Shown piece by piece: positions 26,001 to 33,322 of a stretch of 64,000 bases of DNA (the first letter of the stretch is position 1; each line of letters opens with the position of its first letter). Both the position numbers and the translations under genes were made by a program. The stretch is taken from the NCBI GenBank assembly GCA_963716125.1, contig OY970294.1:310001-374000 (forward strand). The letters run 5' to 3'. Below the pieces are notes generated by a model that did not search any database, was not told the DNA's origin, and worked only from the letters and a program-made list of their open reading frames with translations. Source of the DNA: Acidiluteibacter sp963716125. Lineage in GTDB: Bacteria > Bacteroidota > Bacteroidia > Flavobacteriales_E > Vicingaceae.

Positions 26001-28913
26001 ATTTTATTAAATTACAATAATAATAGTGAAAATACATATGCAGGTAATATTGTTTTAGAAAATACCCATGTAGATGGCGATGGAATTTTATTTGGAAATG
26101 GAAATGGTCAAGGAACTTTGGCAGCTACTAAAACAATTACAATAGGAGCAAATGGATTTATTGCAGGAGACTTATATTTGAGAAATTTTACTCAAATTGG
26201 GCCAACATCTCAAACATTACAGCCAACAGGGACAACTGCTTTAACTCAATATTCTTCTGACTGGGGAGGTAATACTATATTTACCTCACCGCGTTTATTT
26301 ACCCACTATACACATTATTCTGGAACAGCCTATTTAGAAAAAAATGGAGCAATTAATGACGCATCTATTGGAGCAAATGTGTTTGATCAAAAAGCTAATT
26401 TAGTAAATTCCGGAAGTGGATATTTTTTAATGGGAAATGGAAATCAAGATACATTTAGAGTAAATTTAGATGTTGTTAATTCAGGAACTAATCATTTCTA
26501 CTTGGCATATAATGGCGTTGGAAATTATGTAGGTGGAGATTTAAAAATGACCAATACAGCTAGTGGTTCATCAGCTAATCTTTATTTAATGTCTTACACT
26601 TCATCTACTTTAGATGTAATAGGTAAAATGCAAGTTAATAATATTGGTTCTGCCAATAGTAATTACGTTTATTTATGCAATGCTGGAACATTGAATATAG
26701 GAAGTGATTTGACAATGACGAACAATACAACTGGCACTAATGGTTCAATTTATCTTTCTAATAATAGTACTTCAACTGTAACAATTGGTGGAAATACGAT
26801 CGCTGATAATATTGGTACAGGAGATAACCAATATATATATCTAGGTTTTGTAGGGAATGTAAATTTTGGAGGTAATTTAGATATTAGAAATACCAATGCA
26901 GGCATAACAGGAGTTGTCACGCTTGGAAATAGCACATCATCTAATAATATTATTCCTGGAAAAACTACCGTTTTAAACAGTGGTTCTGGTGTTAATAAAC
27001 AAGTTTATTTAGGTAATAACGGAGATGTTACTTTTAATGGAAAAATAGAGGTATTAAATAATAGTTCTGCTACTAATGCTCAAGTGTATTTTAACCATGC
27101 TTTAAACAGTGCTAATTTTTATAATGATGACATAACAATTGAACAAACTAATCCAATATCAGATGGTGTTTATTTTGGAAATGGAAATGGACAAGGAACA
27201 TTGGCTAATGGAAAAGTGGTTAAAATTGGAACAAACGGTTTTATAAGTGGGGATTTACAATTTAGAAATTTTACACAATTGGGAGCAACAGCGCAAACAT
27301 TATATCCAACTGGTTCGTCTTATATAGATCAAAATGGAAGTTCTTGGAATGGAAATGTAGATTTTAAAGCAGCTCGATTTACAACAAGAGAAACCAAGTA
27401 TAATGGGAATACAATTCTTGAAAAAACAGATGCTATAAATGATTACTCTTATGGAGGTAATACATTTAATGGTATTACAACAATTAAAAATAGTGGAACT
27501 GGTTATTTGCTTTTTGCAGGTTCTTATGATGATGATTACAATAATGATGTAACTTATATTAGTACTAACACAGGGCCTTTTTATCCAAATTATAACGCCA
27601 CTAGTACTTATGCTGGTAATATTAATTGTGATTTTAACAAAGTGGTTACTTTTGGTAATGGAGGTAGTGCAGAGGTAATTATGGATGGAACTGCAGCTCA
27701 AAGCATTAATAATATAAATGCGAGTCCTGAAATTCAAATTAGAAATTTTAAAATAAACAATCCTAATGATGAAGTTACTTTAAATATGCCAGTTACTATT
27801 TACAGTAGATTGGATTTGACCAAAGGAAATATAAATAGTTCACCAACTAATCTTATCACATTAACTGACAATACGCCAGTAATTAATGTCTCTAATAATT
27901 CATATGTGAGAGGACCTTTAGAAAAAATTGGTAATGATGCATTTATTTTTCCAGTTGGAGATAGTGGTTTGTATCGTCCTATAGCCATTTCAGCTCCTTC
28001 TAGTGGTTCAGCAAGGTTTAGAGCTACATATTATGAGCAAAACCCGCATCCAACCTATACTTGGAATTCATTAGAAGCAGGTTTAAATAATGTAAGTACA
28101 AGAGAATATTGGATTTTAGACAGAATTAGTACTACTAATGATGTCAATGTAACCTTAAGCTGGGATACCAATAGTGGCGGTGTTGGAAGCTTACCTGATT
28201 TAAGAGTTGCGCGTTGGGATGGCACTAAATGGACAAATAATGGCAATGGTGGAACCACTGGCACCAATACAAAAGGTACAGTAGTAAGTAGTGCAGCTAT
28301 TACAAGTTTTAGTCCGTTTACCTTGGCTAGCACAAGCATTGTAAATCCTTTACCGATAGAATTATTATCTTTTGATGCTACAACTACAGAAGAAGTTGTT
28401 TTATTAGATTGGTCAACAGCTACTGAAATTAATAATGATTTCTTTACAGTAGAAAGATCTTACAATGGAAAAGATTTTAATGAAGTAGCTGTAGTTAAAG
28501 GCGCAGGAAATAGTTTAGAAAAATTAGATTATTCAACTACTGATTATTATCCTTTAGAAGGAATATCCTATTACAGGTTAAAACAAACAGACTTTAATGG
28601 AGACTTTAGTTATTCTGATTTAAGAGCAGTAGAGTTTAATAAAGGACTAGTAAAAGGGTTTAAAGTGTATCCAATACCGGTAATAAACAATGAATTTACA
28701 ATTGAATTTAAAACGGAAGCTTATTTAAGAGTAGAGCTTATTCTTACCGATTTAATGGGTAGAGTTATTTATCAAAAGGAAATAAACAATTCGAATCATA
28801 ATAATAAATTTAAGGTTATTCCAAGCATTGAAATGCCATCAGGAACTTACATATTGAATGTGATAGGAGAAGGTAAAAATCTAGGACAACAAAAGATTAT
28901 TGTAAATAGATAA
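20013..28913 (+). CDS. giant repetitive beta-helix T9SS type A protein (2,966 aa)
   Basis: A signal peptide ('MKKFITLFIILFSTILLTAQ') is followed by 'TRYWVASATANWSSNNWSSTSGGAP', a common opening of Bacteroidota G8/beta-solenoid surface proteins. About 2,600 residues of Asn/Gly/Ser-rich short beta strands ('N..NSGSGYF.MGNGNPDTF…L.NSGS.N.YLA') come next. They are organised as eight large units marked by 'G.LA..K.ITIG..GFI.GDLY.RNF.QLG…T…TG'. The last units are spaced ~1,080 bp (360 residues). The C-terminus has the usual 'WSTATEINNDFFTVERSYNGKDF…YYRLKQTDFNGDFSYS' domain and a type A sorting domain ('VYPIPVINNEFTIEF…SGTYILNVIGEGKNLGQQKIIVNR'). It is probably a long filamentous surface adhesin or matrix protein. 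No enzymatic motif was seen. Confidence 0.9.
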   Translation: MKKFITLFIILFSTILLTAQTRYWVASATANWSSNNWSSTSGGAPDGSGPPTTTQNARFDANGIGNCNINVPNPTITDIILNGYTAVLNLNGRRLTVTNYASFYTGTINGAANDSLVINGTSDVYFRGTTFGVIVNSNSDNLYLGGSTFNKRVTLKKNGNGSNNGAGGNTFNAKASIVATGSGYLMTASVNPDIFNGDLYLRNTGTNYIYLSRIAAGNQFNGNIVLNSAASSQGILFGNNGGSATMASGKQIKIGSGGFTNGNLYIYNFKQLGTTAQNLTLSGTSNLVIDNCVWNGAVNFSSPRIFTSKTRYNSTAILTKTGDGSNASSGNNFFAAATTLNNSGTNYFLMGQNNPDTFNAGLTINNTGTDNMHIAYSSAGNIINGNLTINNSGNYVYVQGSGSPSTVITGNVSLTNNGSISNSNIFFVSVGNLVLNGNLTALNNGTGSNSDIYFANASSSNLILNGNVNITNSGNTNSNNIFLGNYGNVTFNGDLSIINSSSANNSYIYANRYGNNIYNGNIKLQVTNANADGVEFGDQNGTGVLANGKTLTIGAGGYIGGNLYFRNFTKLGTGAVTLVTTGPTLFYSINSKWGGNATFTASSVFTQYSLYAGITNLTKYGAINDGSSGGNKFLGTTTITNSGSGYIRFATVDPDTFNSDLELFSTGSSVISLARSSNNNVFNGDITVNSNNTSTGIYIGYGGGTSTLAATKSIFKGGSGFNSGALYLYNFKQLGVAPINLILTGSSNTNFLNSNFGGNISVSAPRITTTNTVYNRTANLTKTDAGTDYSYGFNHFKGNTNLTNTGNGYFYMGNTNPDTFDLDLTLINSGNNNLYLAGNSLDNYIGGNLIATNNSATNNGYLNVANSLNSSITIAGNVTLTNSGAAPTNYLYFGDGGDVTVGGNFSATNLTTGNNGDFRIANNSASDVTINGTATFLNDGNGINSDFYIANQGKITFNGDVKMTNASSASNSDIYVTNNAVSTAFFNENIVIESTHANSDGIRFNQGYTELANGKTITIGAGGFIGGDLYFNNFHQLGNTSQTLLPTGNTRFTNYNSDWGGDVNFRGDGLFCRDTYYRGTAKLEKTGSSSDQSQGGNVFYKNTEITNSGSGYILWSNGNNDTFKLDLTLTNSGSSIIYLFYNSTDNYIGGDFTVNQTTSGGSSSINIATYSTSATIDGNVILNNLSTADNSTIYFPNSGNIVSNGSLTVNNSPTGLSGTIYIADGNTSSLSIAGISTVTNNGGSNTKRVYLGDGGDIIFGDDLFIYNNSSAINSQVYCNHNSNSSNLYNGNIVLENTHVDGDGILFGNATGQGTLAATKTITIGANGFIAGDLYLRNFTQIGSTAQTLQPTGTTTLTQYDSDWGGNTVFSSPRFITNRTHYTGTAYLEKNGDFNDASIGDNVFDQNVDLVNSGSGYFLMGNGNPDTFRVDLDMVNSGSYNMYLAYNSTGNYIGGNIDITNSGNGSNSFYVANVAASSLDIIGNANITNSGSGTNSYMYFADNGDVSIGGDLIANNIPSATAGNLYIANNNNAFININGKATLNNTGTSNSMYSYLGSSGDFSIGGDLTIVNDNSVNNAQISVANSSNSIGTIGGKTSVLNKGAGNLRQVYLGNSGSIDFNDDLTISNQSSANSSQVYCNNGTSSTNNYLGNIVIENTHADGDGVLFGISNGQGTLAATKTITIGANGFIAGDLYLRNFTQIGPTAQTLQPTGTTALTQYYSDWGGNTIFSSPRFFTHFTHYTGTASLEKIGLFNDQSYGGNVFDAYALITNSGDGYLLLGSGNPDTFRVDLDMVNSGSYNMYLAHNSAGNYIGGDLDFINSANGNSQCYFSTSSNSTLDIVGNVDILNSGVGVNSCYIYFGNEGDVSIAGNLNLKNATSGVNGTIIIANGANSFVNVNGNVKADDNSSSSSASIYLGSSGDMDIAGNLDFSNDNTANSVIHSIANSNSSLVNIGGKTTIINKGAGAVKDIYLGNQGDINFADDLSISNQASATNSRILLNYNNNSENTYAGNIVLENTHVDGDGILFGNGNGQGTLAATKTITIGANGFIAGDLYLRNFTQIGPTSQTLQPTGTTALTQYSSDWGGNTIFTSPRLFTHYTHYSGTAYLEKNGAINDASIGANVFDQKANLVNSGSGYFLMGNGNQDTFRVNLDVVNSGTNHFYLAYNGVGNYVGGDLKMTNTASGSSANLYLMSYTSSTLDVIGKMQVNNIGSANSNYVYLCNAGTLNIGSDLTMTNNTTGTNGSIYLSNNSTSTVTIGGNTIADNIGTGDNQYIYLGFVGNVNFGGNLDIRNTNAGITGVVTLGNSTSSNNIIPGKTTVLNSGSGVNKQVYLGNNGDVTFNGKIEVLNNSSATNAQVYFNHALNSANFYNDDITIEQTNPISDGVYFGNGNGQGTLANGKVVKIGTNGFISGDLQFRNFTQLGATAQTLYPTGSSYIDQNGSSWNGNVDFKAARFTTRETKYNGNTILEKTDAINDYSYGGNTFNGITTIKNSGTGYLLFAGSYDDDYNNDVTYISTNTGPFYPNYNATSTYAGNINCDFNKVVTFGNGGSAEVIMDGTAAQSINNINASPEIQIRNFKINNPNDEVTLNMPVTIYSRLDLTKGNINSSPTNLITLTDNTPVINVSNNSYVRGPLEKIGNDAFIFPVGDSGLYRPIAISAPSSGSARFRATYYEQNPHPTYTWNSLEAGLNNVSTREYWILDRISTTNDVNVTLSWDTNSGGVGSLPDLRVARWDGTKWTNNGNGGTTGTNTKGTVVSSAAITSFSPFTLASTSIVNPLPIELLSFDATTTEEVVLLDWSTATEINNDFFTVERSYNGKDFNEVAVVKGAGNSLEKLDYSTTDYYPLEGISYYRLKQTDFNGDFSYSDLRAVEFNKGLVKGFKVYPIPVINNEFTIEFKTEAYLRVELILTDLMGRVIYQKEINNSNHNNKFKVIPSIEMPSGTYILNVIGEGKNLGQQKIIVNR
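20785..27310 (+). repeat. eight large internal repeats in the giant T9SS gene
   Basis: The marker segment 'GG(F/Y)..G(D/N)LY..NF.QLG' begins near 20785, 21680, 22168, 23078, 23990, 25070, 26152 and 27237. Spacings are ~0.9, 0.49, 0.91, 0.91, 1.08, 1.08 and 1.08 kb. An 81-bp block is identical at 23958-24038 and 25038-25118, exactly 1,080 bp apart, and is only partly diverged near 26118. This indicates recent duplication or gene conversion of the last units. Confidence 0.85.
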
Positions 28914-28974
28914 AATATAATTTGATAGTGTTTGTTTGAATTCTTTGAGAATTGAAATGAATAATTTACTCAAA

Positions 28975-29014
28975 AAAAAAGCAGAAAAACCAATTGGCTT
29001 TTCTGCTTTTTTAA
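28975..29014. terminator. bidirectional intrinsic terminator
   Basis: GCAGAAAAACCAA / TTGGCTTTTCTGC stem (one mismatch), flanked by an A-run and a T-run. It lies between the convergent genes ending at 28913 (+) and 29034 (-). Confidence 0.85.
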
Positions 29015-29033
29015 AGTTTATTATTTTCTACTT

Positions 29034-30257
29034 CTAATTAATATTCACTGTACAATTTCCAGTACAATTAGCATTTGTGCCTGTTCCATTATTATTAAAA
29101 GTATTAGCCCCTTCAATACCAGCTTTAGTTGAAGGTGTTATTGATGCTCCACCTTCTACAAATAGGCCCCAAGCATAACTATCAGAAATGGTGCAGTTAT
29201 TCATTATAAAGCTTCCGTTGTTATTATTATTCACAAAAATACTTGAGTAATTATAATAGGAATCTGAACCTCCATTTTTAATAGTTACATATTCAAATTT
29301 ATTTAATGGATTGTTTGAGTTAATATGCAGTACTTTCCAATAACCTACTGAATTCACTTTTCCTTTAATTGAAATTGGTTTGCTGCTTGTTCCTATTGCA
29401 TTTATTGAACCATTAGCTTCTACTATTATATAAGCTCCTGCGCCCATTAAAATTTCAACACCTGAGTTTATTTTAAGGTCATTCTTAAGATACGATTTCT
29501 CTTCTATAAAATATGGGACATTTATATTTTTAACTTCTTGTGATTGAGTCATATTTGACCCTCCTACACCAATGTAATTATTTGTATTTCCATCACCATA
29601 ATCTGAAGCAATATCTAAAGAACCTATAAGTGATAATGATAATTTAATTGGAGCGTCCCCGTTATTAGTGAAAGTATTATTACTAAAATTAGGAATAGAT
29701 GATCCATCTTCCACATCCATACCACTACCCTTACTATTTTTAATGGTTGAATTCATTAAACTAAGTTGTGAGCTATTATTATTATTCACAAATATACTTG
29801 CGCTATTATAATAAGTTTCTCCACCTGCATCGGAAATAGTTACATAATTTAATACATTTGCTGGATTATTAGAATTAATATGTAATAAATCCCAAAATCC
29901 TGGTGAGGCTGTTTTGCCTCTAAAGGTAATGGGTAATGCGCTAGTTCCATCTGCATTTAGCGATCCATTTTTTTCAACGGAAACTGTAGCTCCTGCACAC
30001 ATAACTATTTCTACTCCAGGTTCAATAATTAATTCTGCATTAACTCTGATATTTCCGCATATTTCATAATCAACACCTGCTAAATGATCTTTTAAGATAG
30101 TTTTAGTATTGATATCTTTATCAATTACATTGGAATTGCCTTTAGGATCTCCACCTGGTGGAAAAGGCTCTATTGGTTCTTCTTCACAAGAGGTATAAAT
30201 AAACGCCATTGCGATAATGCTTAAAAATGTTGCTGCTTTGTTAAATTGCTTTTTCAT
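29034..30257 (-). CDS. surface lipoprotein with two parallel beta-helix repeats
   Basis: 407 residues from ATG 30257, chosen because the signal peptide starts there ('MKKQFNKAATFLSIIAMAFIYTSC'); an upstream in-frame ATG at 30368 would bury it. The lipobox 'IYTSC' is followed by acidic residues 'EEEPIEP', which suits surface-exposed lipoproteins of Bacteroidota. Two ~150-residue repeats follow (about 65-225 and 245-395), each with 'L.I..GVEI.M.AGA.I.VE.NGS.NA.GTS..PI…GK….G.W..LHINSNNP' and then Asn-rich beta-helix rungs ('SIFVNNNN'). No T9SS signal is seen. It is probably a binding or structural protein. Confidence 0.82.
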   Translation of the reverse strand: MKKQFNKAATFLSIIAMAFIYTSCEEEPIEPFPPGGDPKGNSNVIDKDINTKTILKDHLAGVDYEICGNIRVNAELIIEPGVEIVMCAGATVSVEKNGSLNADGTSALPITFRGKTASPGFWDLLHINSNNPANVLNYVTISDAGGETYYNSASIFVNNNNSSQLSLMNSTIKNSKGSGMDVEDGSSIPNFSNNTFTNNGDAPIKLSLSLIGSLDIASDYGDGNTNNYIGVGGSNMTQSQEVKNINVPYFIEEKSYLKNDLKINSGVEILMGAGAYIIVEANGSINAIGTSSKPISIKGKVNSVGYWKVLHINSNNPLNKFEYVTIKNGGSDSYYNYSSIFVNNNNNGSFIMNNCTISDSYAWGLFVEGGASITPSTKAGIEGANTFNNNGTGTNANCTGNCTVNIN

Positions 30258-30395
30258 AATTGTTGTTTTTTTATTTAAATATCTAATTGCAAATCTCTTA
30301 TTAATAGTAGAAGTATTTTTAAGGGTATTCCCTGAAAAATTAATATTTTGGGAATCAATTATTAACAATAGAAAAAAACTACTTTTATAAAAAAA

Positions 30396-31496
30396 ATGAA
30401 AAATTCCTTTTTTCTTGTTTTATCGATAATTTTTATTTTTTCGTGTTCAAAAGAGAAAGATGAACCTCTAGATAAAAACAATATCGAATCAATTTATTTT
30501 CCACCTATTGGAAATAATAGTTGGGAAACAACTTCTCCAACTGATTTAAATTGGGATACAACTGCTATTTCTGAGCTGTATACATTTCTTAATCAAAATG
30601 ATACTAGAGCTTTTATAATTCTTAAAAATGGAAAAATTGTTATAGAAAAGTATTGGGGGAATAATATATTAAATAATGGAACTTTTGATCAAAATTCACA
30701 GTGGTATTGGGCTTCCGCAGGTAAAACATTAACAGCTTTTTTGGTAGGTATTGCTCAAGAAAAAACTTTATTAAATATTAATGATAAAACGTCTGAATAT
30801 TTGGGAAAAAATTGGACATCAATGCCAATAGATAAAGAAGACAAAATTTTAATCAAAAATCAATTAACAATGACCACAGGTCTGGATTATACTAATGGAA
30901 ATTTTGATTGTACTGATTCAAATTGTTTATCTTATAAAGCAGATGCAGGCACTCAATGGTTTTATCATAATGCACCTTATACACTTTTAGAAAATGTAAT
31001 TAGCAATTCTTCCAATCAAAGCTACAATGATTTTACAAAGAAAGAGATCAGTGATAAAATTGGGATGGTTGGAAACTGGATAAAATTGGGGTTTAATAAT
31101 GTATTTAGGAGCACAGCTAGATCTGCTGCACGTTTTGGTTTATTATTATTGAATAATGGCAAATGGGATCAAAAGGCTGTACTTAGTGATCAAAATTATC
31201 TAAACGCTATGAAATCTAGCTCTCAATCAATAAATCTCTCTTATGGCTATCTTACATGGTTAAATGGCAAAAAATCAATTGTTTTACCAGGCTCAGAATT
31301 TACTTTTAATTTGAGTTTGGCATCTAATGCACCTTCTGATTTATATGCTGCTATGGGAAAAAATGGACAATTTATTAATTGTATACCTTCTTTAAATATG
31401 GTTGTTATCAGAATGGGGGAATTACAAGATTCTTCTGCGAATCCAGTTCTTTTTCATGATGAAATGTGGGGAAAAATCAATAAAGTTATAAAATAG
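30396..31496 (+). CDS. serine hydrolase, beta-lactamase (class C) family lipoprotein
   Basis: 366 residues. A lipoprotein signal ('MKNSFFLVLSIIFIFSC', Cys 17) is followed by a penicillin-binding-protein-like serine hydrolase domain: the SxxK motif is 'WASAGKTLTAF' (nucleophile near residue 106) and the YxN motif is 'WFYHNAPYTLLENV'. 'RSTARSAARFGLLLLNNGKWDQKAVL' and a late 'GKNGQFINCIPSLNMVVIRMG' region are typical of the estB/beta-lactamase-related family. It is probably a periplasmic or surface-anchored esterase, amidase or peptidase; beta-lactam resistance is not implied. It is divergent from the beta-helix lipoprotein and convergent with the receiver gene at 31503. Confidence 0.87.
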   Translation: MKNSFFLVLSIIFIFSCSKEKDEPLDKNNIESIYFPPIGNNSWETTSPTDLNWDTTAISELYTFLNQNDTRAFIILKNGKIVIEKYWGNNILNNGTFDQNSQWYWASAGKTLTAFLVGIAQEKTLLNINDKTSEYLGKNWTSMPIDKEDKILIKNQLTMTTGLDYTNGNFDCTDSNCLSYKADAGTQWFYHNAPYTLLENVISNSSNQSYNDFTKKEISDKIGMVGNWIKLGFNNVFRSTARSAARFGLLLLNNGKWDQKAVLSDQNYLNAMKSSSQSINLSYGYLTWLNGKKSIVLPGSEFTFNLSLASNAPSDLYAAMGKNGQFINCIPSLNMVVIRMGELQDSSANPVLFHDEMWGKINKVIK

Positions 31497-31502
31497 AAAC
31501 TA

Positions 31503-31859
31503 TTAATTTAGCTTTTGAAACAACACTTCAATTTTATCACTATCATAGGGTTTACCTATAAAGCCGTCTACTCTTTTTAATAATTTATAATCTATTTCAT
31601 CCATTTCCATAATGGATGTTAGGATAACTTTTACGTGTGGAGAATTAGTTTTAATTTCTTCTGCTATATCCTGACCAGATATAAAAGGCAAACCGCAATC
31701 TATAATTGCGGCATCTATGTTTGCCATTTCCATTTGAAAATCTCTGCCATCATTTAATGGCACTACTTCAATACCTTTTGCCGAAAGTAAATTGGTTAAG
31801 ACCAATAAAGTGAGTGAATCATCTTCAATCACCAATACTTTTTTTATTAACGTACCCAT
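31503..31859 (-). CDS. single-domain response regulator
   Basis: 118 residues, receiver domain only. Acidic residues are in 'VLVIEDDSLTLLVL', the phospho-acceptor Asp in 'AAIIDCGLPFISGQDIAEEI', a Thr/Ser in 'VILTSIMEMDE' and the conserved Lys in 'FIGKPYDSDKI'. It lies 5 bp after the SpoIIE-type phosphatase gene on the same strand, so the two are surely co-transcribed. The pair may form a phosphatase-controlled switch. Confidence 0.88.
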   Translation of the reverse strand: MGTLIKKVLVIEDDSLTLLVLTNLLSAKGIEVVPLNDGRDFQMEMANIDAAIIDCGLPFISGQDIAEEIKTNSPHVKVILTSIMEMDEIDYKLLKRVDGFIGKPYDSDKIEVLFQKLN

Positions 31860-31864
31860 ATTTA

Positions 31865-33211
31865 TTATACTTTAAAACCCATAAAAGTGATATCATCTAT
31901 TTGCTCTTCTTTTCCTTGCCATTGCAATAACTCATTGACAACTATTTCTTTTTGAGACTCTATTTCTTTATTCTTCAAAGTAGAGATCAATTGAAATAAT
32001 CTTTTAGAACCAAACCTTTTTTCTTTTGGGCCACCAAATTGATCAATATATCCATCTGTAAGCATGTAAAAACAATCTCCTTTTTTAATATTTATTCTAT
32101 GCTTTTCGAAAGATGCATTTCTACTTGTATCACCTATGCTAATCTTAGTAGGTTGATACGTTTTCAAAGTGCCATTGTAATAATACATTTTACTTTTAGC
32201 ACCTGCATATTCCATGTAGTTATTTTCTAAGTCAACGGTACAAATAGCTATATCCATCCCATCATTAATTTTCTCAGAACTATGCTTTAAAGATTCTTTT
32301 ACAGCAGTATGCAAAAACAATAAAATCATGGATGGATCTGTAATTCCTTTTTCTTTAATTATATTGTTTAAATGGTTAATTCCCATCATTGTCATAATAG
32401 CCCCAGGTACTCCGTGGCCAGTACAATCTCCACAGATTAAAATAAGCTTTCCATTTTTTTTGTTTACCCAATAAAAATCGCCACTTACGATATCTTTCGG
32501 TTCAAATAATAAAAAGTAGTCTTTGTTTAAATTGAAATCTAAATCTGTCTTTGTGGCCAAAATAGCTTTTTGAATATATTTTGCATACTCGATACTGCTT
32601 ACAATTTTATCATTTTGTAATTTGATAATTTTCTTGGCTTTTAAATTTTCATCTGTGAAATGTAAAATTGGGAAATAGCAAATAGTTAAAACAGCCACGA
32701 TGTTGAGAGAAAATTGAATTATAATTAAGGCATGAGTAACTTCTTGGAAATCAATAGTAATAAAAATCTCAACAAAAGCAGTGAGTGTAAACAACACTAA
32801 AAAAGCTCCAAATATCAGCTTAGCTGCTCGAATAGGTTTAAAAATTAAGGCAGAAACAGGTGCTAAAACTGACCAAACAATTACAGCACCCGAGTTAATA
32901 AAACCACCATGAAACAATTGAACTAAAGGCGGAAGAAATAATAATAATACTATAAAAGTATTTAATGTAGACTGAAAGTTTTTAGTTTTTGCAAAACGAA
33001 AAACAGATACTAAAATTAAAATAGTGGCAACTAGAGGGAAGGGAACTGCTTTATATTGTTTCAAGATATAAAGCATGATTGCCCAAAAAATACTTGCTAA
33101 AACTGTCCAAAACAATATCCAGTTCAAGGTTTTAACCTTTAACTTTCCAGTGTCATCCGCATTTTCACGAACACCAATTGAAGAAATGAAAGTTTGAAAT
33201 TTTTTAAGCAT
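31865..33211 (-). CDS. membrane-bound SpoIIE-type PP2C protein phosphatase
   Basis: 448 residues. The N-terminal half has about six membrane segments (about 28-185). The C-terminal SpoIIE/PP2C domain (about 225-448) has the metal-binding motifs 'SGDFYWV…LILICGDCTGHGVPGAIMTMMG', 'DGMDIAICTVDL', 'FYMLTDGYIDQFGGPKEKRFG' and 'IDDITFMGFKV'. In related systems such enzymes dephosphorylate anti-anti-sigma or other Ser/Thr-phosphorylated proteins in response to a membrane or receiver signal. The substrate is unknown: no STAS or anti-sigma gene lies nearby. The single receiver gene follows it by 5 bp. Confidence 0.9.
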   Translation of the reverse strand: MLKKFQTFISSIGVRENADDTGKLKVKTLNWILFWTVLASIFWAIMLYILKQYKAVPFPLVATILILVSVFRFAKTKNFQSTLNTFIVLLLFLPPLVQLFHGGFINSGAVIVWSVLAPVSALIFKPIRAAKLIFGAFLVLFTLTAFVEIFITIDFQEVTHALIIIQFSLNIVAVLTICYFPILHFTDENLKAKKIIKLQNDKIVSSIEYAKYIQKAILATKTDLDFNLNKDYFLLFEPKDIVSGDFYWVNKKNGKLILICGDCTGHGVPGAIMTMMGINHLNNIIKEKGITDPSMILLFLHTAVKESLKHSSEKINDGMDIAICTVDLENNYMEYAGAKSKMYYYNGTLKTYQPTKISIGDTSRNASFEKHRINIKKGDCFYMLTDGYIDQFGGPKEKRFGSKRLFQLISTLKNKEIESQKEIVVNELLQWQGKEEQIDDITFMGFKV

Positions 33212-33270
33212 TTACAGTTTTAGTAGCATTAACATGCTTTTATACGCATAGTTTTAAAAAAGGATATAAA

Positions 33271-33304
33271 AAAAGGCTGAAATCAATTTTGATTTCAGCC
33301 TTTT
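33271..33304. terminator. bidirectional intrinsic terminator
   Basis: A perfect 16-bp stem, AAAAGGCTGAAATCAA / TTGATTTCAGCCTTTT, with a TT loop. It lies downstream of the minus-strand gene ending at 33323 and separates it from the phosphatase operon. Confidence 0.92.
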
Positions 33305-33322
33305 ACTTTATAAAATTATATC

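Noticed and set aside
27300..27737. 145-codon open frame antisense to the giant gene
   Set aside because: It lies fully inside the giant gene on the other strand; its Ile/Thr/Ser-rich composition is what the antisense of Asn/Gly-rich repeats gives, and it has no start signal or known motif.
20013..28913. Repeated short motifs inside the giant gene as a possible CRISPR or satellite array
   Set aside because: The repeats are in-frame protein solenoid rungs inside one uninterrupted 2,966-codon frame with a signal peptide and sorting domain; spacing and sequence vary, with no conserved palindromic repeat and spacers.
30396..31496. Serine hydrolase as an antibiotic-resistance beta-lactamase
   Set aside because: It has the SxxK and YxN motifs of the broad family but the lipoprotein anchor, sequence style and context fit the beta-lactamase-related hydrolases; there is no evidence for beta-lactam substrates.
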